This document shows, piece after piece, positions 48,015-57,832 of a stretch of 64,000 bases of DNA. Both the position numbers and the translations under genes were made by a program. Source of the DNA: Pseudoips prasinana (taxonomy: Eukaryota > Arthropoda > Insecta > Lepidoptera > Nolidae); the NCBI GenBank assembly GCA_951640165.1, contig OX621241.1, forward strand, positions 8,555,001-8,619,000, written 5' to 3'. The notes below the pieces were generated by a model that did not search any database, had not been told where the DNA came from, and worked only from the letters and a program-made list of their open reading frames with translations. Position 1 is the first letter of the stretch, and the number at the start of each line of letters is the position of its first letter.

Positions 48015-48385
48015 GGAGAGCAATAATGATTTGGGCCGGTATTAGATCGGTGAAAGAACCAATCTCATTTGGCTCAGGGACATTGTATAAGACGTGATCA
48101 ACCCTTTGTGAAGCTGGTTGGGTGATGCGTTGCGACTAATACACGTCCACATACGGCTAAAGTCGAGGATAGGCTAGAGGCTAGACTCGCACTCTTGCCA
48201 ATGCTTGCACCAAGATGCTGCCGTGACCTGCTCAATCGTTAGACATCAACTCAATTGAGCACGCATGGGATAGGTATGCTCCCAAGAAGAGCTCTGCCGC
48301 GTGTAAATACCTACCCACAACAACTTTTTGACATGTTGCAAAGAACGTGTGAAGCGATTTCTCAAGGCGATTGAATGATCAGATT
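48015..48385 (+). pseudogene. Degenerate Tc1/mariner-type transposase
   Basis: Pieces of a DDE transposase are readable in more than one frame: RRAIMIWAGIRSVKEPISFG (the V-M-V-W-G-G-I-like block), then TRPHTAKVEDRLEARLAL (the D-N-x-R-P-H-T-A region) and TQLSTHGIGM (corresponding to the S-x-I-E-H-x-W-D block). Stops at the ends of several blocks and frame changes show it is inactive. Confidence 0.65.
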
Positions 48386-48397
48386 TTAATGGTTCAG

Positions 48398-48430
48398 TTT
48401 TTTGCCATTTGGCTACGGAACCCTAAAAAT
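48398..48430 (-). repeat. Short end fragment of the GGGTTCCGTAGCC repeat
   Basis: TTTTTTGCCATTTGGCTACG then GAACCCTAAAAAT is the complement of the left end of the 44716 element. Only the terminus is present. Confidence 0.7.
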
Positions 48431-49002
48431 AATCGATTTTGTAGAGACAGTAAGCATTCTTCTTCTTAGCTTGTCGATGGCGAATGTTTGTGGCCCAAAA
48501 CGTATCCACAAAAGGTGTTTGTGGCATTTCTATGATCCTGCCATGAACATGTGGCCCGGCACGGCTGGCAGGCCTGTTTGCCATCGACATGCGGGTAGGC
48601 TGGGCACGATGAGAGGTGGACCATGGATTGGACATAGATTGGATATGGATTGTTGTACGCATTAACAACAAGATTAAGCTTATTAGAATATGTATTTTTT
48701 TAATTAATTCTGCCAATATATTGCAGCGTATGAAATAATAATGCTATGTTTAAGAAAAGCTGTTGGTTATCTCTCTTGATAGGCTCTGTCTTTGATAAAA
48801 ACCCTTGCACTGCTCCTTTATTTATTTATATATTTAAAATGGGTATATTATTGTGTATATGTAATTATATTATAAAATATTATTTAGAGTGCAGTTTTAT
48901 TTAATTAATTAGACAGTATGGTAGAATTTTTTTAAGTAGACATTATCTACTACTACTACTACCCTCTCTTTTCCATATAAGTACTTTCTAATACGTTTTT
49001 CA

Positions 49003-49375
49003 CTGCCCTCATTGGTTTAGCGGTAGCGTGTTCAACCGTAGATAATGAGGTCCTGGGTTCAAATCCCGGGTCGGGCCAAAAAGCGATTTTGGGATTTTTC
49101 CGTAAAAAGAAATTTCATAGTATCTTGTAAAGTTTGGGAGCTAGTGGTATTGCGCCCCCGTGCCTTGGAGATCACGTAAAGCCGGCGGTCCTGTACCTGA
49201 CCTCTTTCCGGTCGTGTCGCTAGTTGTGCCATCGGATAATGAGAGTGATGGAATAGAAAGTGCCCCTGTGTTTGCGCACACACTTGGGCACTATAATAAG
49301 TCCTGCGCAATTGGCTAGTCTCCGTATTGGGACTGGCCGCTGTGGTCGAAATTCGGTCGGGAGGACATTATTACT
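49003..49375 (+). repeat. tRNA-derived SINE, second family
   Basis: tRNA-like head TTGGTTTAGCGGTAGCGTGT, B box GGGTTCAAATCCC, then a long body with GTGCCTTGGAGATCACGTAA, GATGGAATAGAAAGTGCCCC, GGGACTGGCCGCTGTGGTCG and a GGACATTATTA tail. A 5'-truncated relative is at 55147-55310. Confidence 0.75.
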
Positions 49376-49439
49376 CATCCACTCTGGAAGAGATCGCTGA
49401 CTGCCATAAGACCGCCTGTTGCATATGTTTTAATTCTTC

Positions 49440-49735
49440 TCTCATGTGTCAAATACATATGGTGTGCAATAAAGAGTATTTAGATTTTACTAAATTACTA
49501 CAAAAATATTTATTCTTATCTTCTTTTGACGCATTTAGGATGCTGATGGGGCTGCCGCGATACTGTAGCGCATCCGGCATGTTCGCGGAAGCACAAGTGG
49601 ATGGATTTAGTGCTATAATGCGAAAACGAGTAGCCTCTATGATAGCTAGGGTTCGCGGCAGTGCCAACAGCGTCCTAAATATGATAGCCAATAAGGTTGA
49701 TTGTCCTTATTGATTCCTATAAATAATAAAATACT
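49440..49735 (+). pseudogene. 3' remnant of a non-LTR retrotransposon reverse transcriptase
   Basis: The open frame ending at 49713 encodes FRMLMGLPRYCSASGMFAEA, then QVDGFSAIMRKRVASMIARV and SVLNMIANKVDCPY. This matches the C-terminal end of LINE-encoded polyproteins common in Lepidoptera (as I recall them). The catalytic RT domain is absent, so this is a 5'-truncated insertion. Confidence 0.65.
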
Positions 49736-50570
49736 AACACAATATAAAGGACAGTCCATCTAAATTGGTATATATTGTTGTAATTTTATAAGATTTACTA
49801 TGTTTATTTATTTCATAAGATTTATTATGTTCATTTATTTTATTATAATTTATTATGTTCATTTATTTTATTAAATTTAATTTTAATTAGTTTAGTAAAT
49901 TATAATTATTGTAAAATTAGGTAAGTTAATATAAGTTATGGGTCTTTGAAACCTTGAAATAAAATAAATTATTATTATATCTTCAACATTTCTTAATAAA
50001 TCCTAACTATATTAATACTTATTCCGACCCCACAAACAATAAAAACATCGCTTAAAAACCTAAACCTACAGTCGAATTAACATCTTCCTCCTATTTTAAA
50101 GTGGGTTAAGAAGCAAAGCTAAAAAAAAAAAAAAAAAAAAAATGATATTTCAATATCCGGCGCACAGCGCCATCTAGGCTAAACCTAGTAAAGTTTGTAC
50201 TGTTGATACGGACAACGCTATGAGATTATAGGAATACTTATTTATAGAATAGAATATAATTTCATTTATTGCAATTAGGCATACAAGGAACACTTTTGCA
50301 CGTCATATATTATAAAATAAATCGATAGAACATTAAACACATTCCATATAACAGTCAATAAAAATTATAAAATACCTAAACAAATGTCAAAAACTTAATT
50401 CTAAAAAGTCTCTAAACCAGTCCTAGAAAAAGAAAACCTTATCCAATGCCACAAACTAAATTACAAACAGTCATATTAATAACAGCTCTTTTTGGCAAGC
50501 CTTATTCAAACCTAAGTGGTGCAAATGATTGGACCATATCTACTGGGGCTCTACCGGCTAACTCGCCGAA
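49736..50570. other. AT-rich intergenic DNA with an A run
   Basis: 49790-49880 has short tandem TTATTATGTTCATTTATTTTA-type repeats (each unit about 20 bp). An uninterrupted run of 22 A is at 50121-50142, possibly the tail of a retrotransposed sequence. Nothing else recognised. Confidence 0.5.
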
Positions 50571-50764
50571 CATCGATTTCTTAAATGGCGTTCAAATAAA
50601 TAAAGGTTAAAAATTACTTAATCAATCGTTCGTTAAATCGGCTTCAACGTTGACAGTCGATTCCGGACCATTTATGACGTCACATGTACTCATGGAAATC
50701 GATTTAACGATTGATTAAGTTATTTTTAACCTTTATTTATTCAACGCCATTTAAGAAATCGATG
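50571..50764. mobile_element. MITE-like hairpin (about 65-70-bp arms)
   Basis: Arms 50571-50640 and 50700-50764 pair with few mismatches; ends CATCGATTTCTTAAATGGCG and CGCCATTTAAGAAATCGATG. The loop contains TGACGTCA. No coding capacity. Confidence 0.85.
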
Positions 50765-51339
50765 TATGTATGAAAAACTTTACTAAATCCCAGAGGATAT
50801 TGGTGCTTCGACATCCAGACCGGAGATGTTCCTTTACCTACTCACGAAAACTAAAACGCGTCATGCTCTTAGAGCTTACCATACCGTGGGAAACCAACAT
50901 CCCTAATGATCACTGAATTAACCAGAAACGGCTTTATGGTTAATTTATATGCCGTGGAAGTGGGTGCGAGGGGTATACCAGCAAGATCCCTCTAGAACCT
51001 ATTAAAAGTCTTAGGAATAACAAGAAATTCCGTAAGTTCGATATTAGAACGAGTAACCAAAGTAGCATTATTAGGATCATACCAAATTTGGCTAGGAAGG
51101 AGGGTGGGACACTGAGAGACGGAGACGATGAGCGTTTTTACATCACAGGGGGCCCCCTTAAACCTGCAAGTCTCAGACTCTTCGATTGCTCCCTTCTCTA
51201 CCACGTGATGGACCTGGTTTCCGCACGGGGAATCTATGGAATGCTAAGAAGCATGTTTACATACAATATAAATAAATAATAACAAATAAGGTCACCTGAT
51301 CTGTCCCCCGCCGTGACAGATAATTATAATATAATAAAT
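50765..51339. other. Intergenic, no gene seen
   Basis: Overlapping short ORFs on both strands without recognisable similarity; possibly old retroelement DNA. Confidence 0.35.
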
Positions 51340-51775
51340 AATACGACATTATTCACACACGGTTATCTGATCCCAAACTAAGCAGAGCTTGTACTATGGA
51401 AACCAGATAACTGAGATGCTATACTACATATACTATTTTTCTTTTGTGAATACATACTTATATATATATAATTTACACCCAGACTCAGTGCCTCTAGCAT
51501 GAGTTCCTGCAGTTTACTTACTCGATCACACGTAGGTACAGTTTCGTCCCATACATTGAGCACCAGAGTTTTAGTTCTTAATAGTTTCCGCGAGAGGCGC
51601 TGGTGCTCAATGTATGGGAGGAAACTGTACGTATGATCGAGTAAGTAAACTGCAGGAACTCATGCTAGAGGCACTGACTGAAGGAACTCGTGCTAGAGGC
51701 ACAGGACAAACAGACATATTCATGCACACAAATATTTGTCCCGGGTGGGAATCGAACCCACAACCTCCGGCGTCG
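51340..51775 (-). repeat. tRNA-derived SINE split by a hairpin element
   Basis: Antisense SINE: CCCAAACTAAGCAGAGCTTG to ATTTACACCCAGACTCAG on the left (51340-51488), and GGACAAACAGACATATTCAT to GGGAATCGAACCCACAACCT on the right (51704-51775). The hairpin element between is annotated separately. Confidence 0.8.
51489..51701. mobile_element. Hairpin MITE inserted in a SINE, copy 1
   Basis: Ends TGCCTCTAGCATGAG and CTCGTGCTAGAGGCA are inverted. CAG occurs on both sides (51486-51488 and 51702-51704), consistent with a 3-bp target duplication. Inner arms of about 80 bp meet at a loop with GAGTTTTAGTTCTTAATAGT. An extra partial end copy (51678-51701) follows the inner hairpin. Confidence 0.8.
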
Positions 51776-52780
51776 ATTAAAATCTCATTATGAGTGGGAA
51801 AAATTAAAAAGTACACAATGTGTTTGCGCTTTGCGCACTTTGCACTACTAATCTTTATCACTGGATTTTGTTTTTACAACCTAATCACAATGCTATTAGG
51901 CTAGGTGTCTCTGAGGCACCCTGACTTTACTTAAGCCTAAAAGCCAAAGATCGGTTATACCTAGCTAGTTTTGCCGGCTACAACCTGGTTCAGCCCCATG
52001 TATTTTGATTCAGACCTCACGAACCAGAGAATCGAACTACACACTACAGTTACATGTAGTAGATTATTATATTATTTTTTTTACATTGTAAATTATGATT
52101 ATTTTCACCAGCCTTCAACCAATTACATACGACCGGCTGCGCCTATGCTCTTAGATGAAACACATAACATAGACAGGATGTCGCAGATCTGATATAACTA
52201 GCCGAAAAAGATTGTTGTGTAGGCTGTAGAAAATATCCAATTTTATGTTTATTATACTTAGCGTTCAACTGAGCACATGGGGCCATGACCATATCTTCTC
52301 CACCATCTTCCAAAAGTTCTTACTACAGCAACGTTATTGAGTGGCGATGACGATTGCAGACCTAGCTTTGTGTCCAAAATGTTTTCACTGGCAGCGCCAT
52401 CTATTGAAATCTTGTGGATCTAATATTCTAAAATTACATTTTATTTTTGAATCAAAAAGCGATCTTTGCTATTGATAAAAAATATTTAGTGTTTTAATTT
52501 TTATGAGAACATGTACATACCTTATGTTTGGTAGAAATTAATGACTATAGGAAAACTGCTTCGCGTCCTTCTAAGACGTGAGGGCTGGCGGAAAACAAGG
52601 ATGCTTGGTTAAGGATCCCAGTGCGTGATAGATGAGGAAGTATTGTATTGTTACCTGTCCATAGTTGCAAAGGCTTGAATTCTATTCATGCACAGAGCTA
52701 AGATGAAAGGTACAACTTCTCAGTACCTATTTAACTTAGTATTTGGTTGAAAAGAAGGTCTTCGTAACTTTTATTTTTGC
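51776..52780. other. Intergenic, no gene seen
   Basis: No coding exon recognised. GCGCCATCTATTGAAAT near 52390 is a phrase of a type shared with 50165 (AGCGCCATCTAGGC), probably old repeat material. Confidence 0.35.
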
Positions 52781-52783
52781 TGA

Positions 52784-52967
52784 GCCTCTAGCACGAGTTC
52801 CTGCAGTTTACTTACTCGATCACACGTACAGTTTCCTCTCATACATTGAGCACCAGCGCCTCTCGCGGAAACTATTAAGAACTAAAACTATGGTGCTCAA
52901 TGTATGGGACGAAACTGTACGTGTGATCGAGTAAGTAAACTGCAGGAACTCGTGCTAGAGGCACTGA
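52784..52967. mobile_element. Hairpin MITE, copy 2
   Basis: Same arms as the 51489 copy (GCCTCTAGCACGAGTTCCTG ... CAGGAACTCGTGCTAGAGGC) but the central loop is in the opposite orientation (CGCGGAAACTATTAAGAACT). TGA is found at both edges. No coding capacity. Confidence 0.8.
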
Positions 52968-53372
52968 TATATTGACGTTTACAGTTAGCCGAGGAGGTTT
53001 TCACTGCTTCACGGGCAATAGAAGCAAGGAGGGGCTCAGACCATCACAAATAAGACCACAAACTCCATAGGGTCCAAACATTATTTTTGCCATTTAACAG
53101 TTAGCCTAATCTCAAAAATAGGAAATCATAAACTTAATCGTCCGGCGGGTCTCGAACCTGCACCATCTACCAATCCGGGGTAGGCGCTCTGCGTTAAGCT
53201 ACGAACGATACACGCTGGCAGATCAAATTTAGGATTTCCTTGCTATCACCCTTCCGCAGTATGTAGGTATTATCTATCGGCTTTGTTTTTCTAGAAACAT
53301 GGCCGACTGATATGTTCACAGTTGCATGTGAAAGATCTATCATATACCAGCCAAATTATTAAATTGGATTTT

Positions 53373-53446
53373 TTTATAGCATTATTCGCAATGCAAAGCG
53401 TTAATCTAATCTCAAAAATGCTTTTCATTGCGAATAATGCTATAAA
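53373..53446. repeat. 21-bp perfect inverted repeat
   Basis: Arms 53373-53393 and 53426-53446 are exact complements (TTTATAGCATTATTCGCAAT plus one base), with a 32-base spacer. Confidence 0.9.
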
Positions 53447-53662
53447 TAATCAAATTTAAATAACAGTTAGCCTTTGATGTTTCACTGCTTCACGGGAAAT
53501 AGAGGCAAGAGGGTGTTCAAACCATTAGACAATAGAGCCTCCAAAGTTCAGAGGGTACCCATACCTAGGTGGTTACTGATGTGGCTACCCAGTTCTTGAT
53601 TTTAAATTATTGATTTTGCTAGTTAAACTTGACACGTTCAGAATTGTTTTTGATCCTATTTG

Positions 53663-53704
53663 TAAACTGCTAGATTGGTAAGTCCGCTCCAATCTAGCAG
53701 TTTA
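53663..53704. repeat. 16-bp perfect inverted repeat
   Basis: TAAACTGCTAGATTGG (53663-53678) and its exact complement (53689-53704) around a ten-base spacer. Confidence 0.9.
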
Positions 53705-54320
53705 TATAAATCAACAGTGTAGCATTAGTTATCTGTTATCAAGTACTCAATAGCCGCGCAACGGTTATGACGTAGCTGCTATGTTATAATACTATTTATA
53801 CACTGTGATTATTTATTTGATTAGTGATTATCATTTTATTAATTACTATAATAATTTTACATCTTAAAACTATTAATAATCGATAGTAGACTTTCAAATG
53901 GTTGTCACTGATAAAAATATAAATAGGGTAGCAGAATTATTAAAGAGGCATTCTTTGTACGACGGTAGATGAGAACGTTACTCTGTTCGATTAAATTTTG
54001 TTTGTGAAAAATATCTCGGAGTTTTAATGTGCAGAACCTACGAGTGTGTAATATATCATTAGTTGATCAACACATCTATTCGGTGCTGTTTGTCAACAAA
54101 ACTACATTACAAACCTAGATGCCGACTACTGATTGGCGTGGTTGTTAGTTGCCTGCCTTTCGCGCCACGGTCGTGGGTTCGATTCCCAACCAGTACAGAT
54201 ATTTGTGCGCATGAACATGTCTTTTGTCCCGAGTCTGGATGTAATGGATGTAACTATGAATTTACAAAAGAAAAGTAGTATAAATGTAATACATCAGTTA
54301 TCTATTTTCCATAGTACAAA

Positions 54321-54433
54321 CGGCTACACCTCAAGCTATACATTTCCAGTATAAGCTGATCTCGCGTTGTATAGGAGTTCCCTACAATAACAGATCAGCT
54401 TATATTGAAAATGTATAGCTTGATAGGTAGCCG
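54321..54433. mobile_element. Hairpin element within the SINE
   Basis: Arms of about 40 bp start CGGCTACACCTCAAGCTATA and end TATAGCTTGATAGGTAGCCG; AGCTGATCT/AGATCAGCT bracket the loop. Confidence 0.8.
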
Positions 54434-54440
54434 TGTGTAC

Positions 54441-54574
54441 AGACGCCAGCACATCAAAACTAGCCCAATCTGTCAAATTTCCCCAATTGAAAGTGAACCT
54501 TATGCTTTTGTGATAAAGTTGAAAATCTATAAAAGAAATTTGACAGATTGGGATAGCTGGATGTGCTGGCGTCT
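54441..54574. mobile_element. MITE-like hairpin, copy 2 of the 33132 element
   Basis: Same ends (AGACGCCAGCACATC ... GATGTGCTGGCGTCT) and same loop (AATTGAAAGTGAACCTTATG) as the copy at 33132-33264, in the same orientation, with a few differences. Confidence 0.85.
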
Positions 54575-54736
54575 GTTCAAGCTCTACTTAGTTTGGGACC
54601 AACTGTCTATAGCTTGGCTTAGTATTAATTATTTTAAATATAAATAGATATCATTTTGTACACATATTTACTTGAATAAAAATGTATTATTATTTTTGAT
54701 AGATGTGTGAATAATGTCCCAGGATATTATTAAAAT

Positions 54737-55146
54737 TATACCACCTTAAGTAAACATTTTGTTCCTTATCCTAGGGAGTCCATGGTATGTTTTCTGGGTA
54801 AGTGACTGGGTTACCATGAAAATTCAAGTAAATCCACAAATAACCAATTATAATTTAGATATATTTCACTTTAAGATACACACAGAAGAGGAAATAACAC
54901 AATTATATACACCAATCAATACTTCTAATAACAAATTACAGTAATACCTATTCATATAAGACCTGCACAAAATTATATTACACAAATACAATTTTAATGG
55001 TTGTTTATAAAAATAGTTTTCATGAAAATAATGTTAATTACGCCAAAACCAGAATAAAGTGATTGCAATTAATGCAAGGTCCAAAATTAAACATATAACT
55101 TACACAGAAATTGGTAAATACAAATTACCTGAACTATAGTAGTATT
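54737..55146. other. Intergenic AT-rich DNA
   Basis: No gene or repeat recognised; one 61-codon ORF without similarity. Confidence 0.4.
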
Positions 55147-55310
55147 ATACCCGACCTCTTACCGGTTGTGTCACTAGGCGTCCTATCTGATCATGATTGA
55201 TGGAATAGAAAGTGCTCCTGTGTTTGTGCACTATAATAAATCCCGGGCAGATGACTATTGAGACTGGCCGCCATGGCCTAAATTCGGCTAGGACATTATT
55301 ATTATTAATA
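55147..55310 (+). repeat. 5'-truncated SINE, second family
   Basis: CCCGACCTCTTACCGGTTGT, GATGGAATAGAAAGTGCTCC and GAGACTGGCCGCCATGGCCT match the body of the 49003 SINE; the tRNA-like head is missing. Ends in a GGACATTATTATTATTAA tail. Confidence 0.7.
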
Positions 55311-55779
55311 ATAGTACATAAGTTTAAATGTAGGAGGTAAACTCTATAACTTTTAACATTATTTCAACATTTTCAAAGTATTCCTGATAAACTTAGTATG
55401 CATACATACATAACTAGCTAGTTCCTCATATGTTAAATCATGGTAAAATCTATCTCTGAACCAAATTGTATCTGAATCTGTGCAGCTGTTTAAGCATGAT
55501 TAGATAACAAATATCCAAATTTTCACCAACACACAACCGAGATAAACAAATCTATCATTAGTTATCTTATTAAATATTGAGATATAGATTATCTTGAACA
55601 ATGATTTGTTTCAATTGATTGAGTTAGTTGTGTATTAATATTTTAATAATTGTAAAGGGAAAAGCACTAGATAGAACAGTAAATTCCTCTTTCATTGTTG
55701 TTCTAAATGAAAGTGGATACTCTTAAGGAAACAAACCATAATATGTTTTGTACAATTTCAATGTTATATTTATTATGAC

Positions 55780-56024
55780 AGGCCTGTTGGCTTGGTTGGC
55801 AAATGCTTGCTTTTCACCCTGGAGGTTTGATTCATACCCGGGACAGATATTTGTGTGCATGAACATGTCTCCTTGTCCTGAGTTTGGATATAATTTATCT
55901 ATATAAGTATGTATTTATAAAAGAAAAGATGTTGTATATAAGTTATCTGGTTTTCATAGTACAAGCTCTGCTAAGTTTGGGATCAGATGGCCATGTGTGA
56001 ATAATGTTTAAGGATATTATTAAT
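55780..56024 (+). repeat. tRNA-derived SINE
   Basis: Head GGCCTGTTGGCTTGGTTGGC, ATGAACATGTCTCCTTGTCC, ATAAGTTATCTGGTTTTCAT and tail TACAAGCTCTGCTAAGTTTG, with GTGTGAATAATGTTTAAGGA. Complete but diverged in the B box. Confidence 0.75.
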
Positions 56025-56262
56025 ATGAACTGATCACACAGAGGTTTCAAGGACTCTCTGTTCAAGATTTTTATCATTACGTTTGGAGGAGAGCGGACTC
56101 AAACCATCTAGCAAATAAGACTCCATACTATGTACAAAACCATGCCAGTTGCACTAGCTAGGTAGGGTTTCAATTCTCCAGGTGATAACTGACATTTATT
56201 TAGAGGGTCGATTATAAACTGCAAGATCACAGAGGTAATATAAGTTCATAAAAATAATCATT

Positions 56263-56390
56263 ATCATATCAGCTGGAAGACATCCACTGCTGGACAAAAG
56301 CCTCCCCAAAGGATCTCCACAATGGTCAATCTTTTGATGCCCGCATTCAGTGGTTTCCCGTGACCCTTGCAAGTTTATTGGTCCAAATAA
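56263..56390 (+). repeat. Degraded CATATCAGCCGAAAGACGTCC repeat
   Basis: ATCATATCAGCTGGAAGACA, TCCACTGCTGGACAAAAGCC, then CCCGTGACCCTTGCAAG. Same variant as the fragment at 63353. Lies just downstream of the ANKMY2 stop. Confidence 0.65.
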
Positions 56391-56572
56391 TTGTATCTAA
56401 TATATGTTATTTAAGTTTTGTTCATATCACTTTATTCTGTATGGCTATTGTCTCTGTGACAATAATAATAATGACATGTACGTACAACTAACATACAGTA
56501 AAAAAAATACATCTAGACTAAAAAGGTTGAATTAATTTATACCCATAGTTTTTTAATTTCATTGTGTTATCT

Positions 56573-57556
56573 CTATCCAGCTATGAGGTTTTGGAGTTCA
56601 GAACTTAGTTCGTTTGCATCAATATTTGCTTTAGCATTGGGGGTGGTGACAGGTGCACTAGACTCTCTGTTGCAAGCCTTTTTGTGGACAAACCAGTGCA
56701 GTCGCTGGCACTCTCTGTCACAATATTGCACTGATTTACATTTAGAGCACTTTTTCGCTGGTTTCTCCTCTCCACAGGTGCTACAGTAAGGTATAGCATC
56801 AACAAACCCTCGCTGGCCATTAATAGTACAGTTAATAACAGTTAGTGCTGGTGGAGGATCTTTGCTGGTCAAGGAAGACACCATTTGGTGGAATGTTGTA
56901 CATTCTCTGAAAGGAAATTCCCTCACACAATCTTTAAGGAATGTATCCATCAAGTCCAAGGAGACACCATCTTTACCAGGCTTCAGTAACTTTTTAGAGA
57001 ATACTTCAACAACATCATGTTTTTTATCATCTTTGTCTAAATTAGCTTTCTTATCTCTAATGTTATGTATTTCTCTGAGGATGTAGGCCAGGTAATGGTA
57101 TTTAAAAGCCATCACTTCATTTGTATCTCCTCCTCGGGTCATTTCCTTCTTGCACAAGAGCTCCAGTACCTTTATTACTTTGTCAGCATTGTCAAGTAGA
57201 CTGGGTATATGTTGAAGGTTGAGAGCAAGTCGCACAGGGTGTATGTTGACACCCAACACAAACTTGTGCAATGGGTCCACCAAGAAAGCGGGTATGTAAG
57301 GTTCTGTTTGCTGTCCTTGTATAGAACTGTAGTACGCGATTTCACTTCGGGGCACAAAGTTGTTTATGGTGGCGACAGTGTGGTGGTTACCAACAAAGGC
57401 AGCCATTTGCGACGCTGTTCGCCCCACCGAATTGGTAGCAGTAGATTTAGCCCCGGCATCGAGAAGCAGCTTGCACACCTCTGAACTACCGGAAAGGGCT
57501 CCAAAATGTAAGGCTGTGTAGTTGTACTCATGTTTCCCGGAATTTACATCTGCACC
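56573..57556 (-). CDS. Ankmy2: ANKMY2 exon 2 (terminal)
   Basis: 984 nt ending in a stop codon at 56573-56575; acceptor TTTTCCAG. Carries ankyrin repeats two and three, the family-specific helical middle region (from VDPLHKFVLGVNIHP to FPFRECTTFHQMV) and the C-terminal MYND finger. A possible poly(A) signal on the same strand lies at 56431-56436, about 140 bp after the stop. Confidence 0.92.
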   Translation of the reverse strand, partial: GADVNSGKHEYNYTALHFGALSGSSEVCKLLLDAGAKSTATNSVGRTASQMAAFVGNHHTVATINNFVPRSEIAYYSSIQGQQTEPYIPAFLVDPLHKFVLGVNIHPVRLALNLQHIPSLLDNADKVIKVLELLCKKEMTRGGDTNEVMAFKYHYLAYILREIHNIRDKKANLDKDDKKHDVVEVFSKKLLKPGKDGVSLDLMDTFLKDCVREFPFRECTTFHQMVSSLTSKDPPPALTVINCTINGQRGFVDAIPYCSTCGEEKPAKKCSKCKSVQYCDRECQRLHWFVHKKACNRESSAPVTTPNAKANIDANELSSELQNLIAG

Positions 57557-57832
57557 CTGGAAAAGTTTCGAGAAACAATAAATGCTAACGGAGTCGACAC
57601 AATACCGAAATGGTTACAGAAGGTTACGTACCCTGTCGAGCAGTAATTGCACCATATCCTTGTTGCCCTTATAAGCGGCGTGTTGTAGCGCAGTCATACC
57701 ATTTTCGTCAAAGAAATCGACAGTTTCTTTATGTTGCGCCAGAATGTTCTTGAATTCTATCAAGTCGTTTTGAGCTATCGCATCAAATATATTTTTTTCT
57801 GCAGCAGGCTTTTCTTCAGTTTTGGCCTCCAT
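56573..57832 (-). CDS. Ankmy2: Ankyrin repeat and MYND domain-containing protein 2 (ANKMY2)
   Basis: Two exons (57832-57632 and 57556-56573) joined through a 75-bp GT-AG intron give a complete 394-residue protein; human ANKMY2 is about 440. Residues about 13-138 form three ankyrin repeats (NGMTALQHAAYKGNKDMVQL; YTALHFGALSGSSEVCKLLL; GRTASQMAAFVGNHHTVATI). Residues 325-362 form a C6HC MYND zinc finger with Cys325, 328, 337, 340, 346, 350, His358 and Cys362. The family helps move adenylyl or guanylyl cyclases to cilia (C. elegans DAF-25, mouse Ankmy2) and so affects sensory and Hedgehog signalling; that role is family knowledge. The start is the first ATG, followed by MEAKTEEKPAAEKNIFDAIA. A TATCGATCGAT motif lies immediately upstream of the ATG. 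Confidence 0.93.
57632..57832 (-). CDS. Ankmy2: ANKMY2 exon 1
   Basis: 201 nt, 67 complete codons from the ATG to AGG, followed by donor GTACGT. Encodes the N-terminus and first ankyrin repeat, ending at MVQLLLDR. The next exon continues GADVNSG, a typical ankyrin loop, which confirms the junction. Confidence 0.92.

Larger units (their letters stand above)
52968..54130. repeat. Diverged repeat pair and hairpins
   Basis: 52982-53090 and 53460-53560 share ACAGTTAGCC, TTTCACTGCTTCACGGG and CAATAGA-GCAAG, so they are diverged copies of one repeat; a weaker relative is at 40600-40680. 53140-53215 resembles an antisense tRNA-like head (GGCGGGTCTCGAACCTGCAC). Two hairpins are listed separately. Confidence 0.5.
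54131..54736 (+). repeat. tRNA-derived SINE with nested insertions
   Basis: SINE head from TTGGCGTGGTTGTTAGTTGC with B box GGGTTCGATTCCC to TTTTCCATAGTACAAA (54131-54320), resuming with TTCAAGCTCTACTTAGTTTG at 54576 and the tail GTGTGAATAATGTCCCAGGA near 54720. Two hairpin elements lie side by side in the gap, and roughly 100 bp of further unrelated sequence interrupts the tail. Confidence 0.75.

Noticed and set aside
49327..49439. N-terminal part of the 128-codon ORF as a host gene
   Set aside because: The first part comes from the end of a SINE and linker; only the C-terminal part resembles a LINE polyprotein.
57209..57484. 91-codon + strand ORF
   Set aside because: Antisense shadow of ANKMY2 exon 2.
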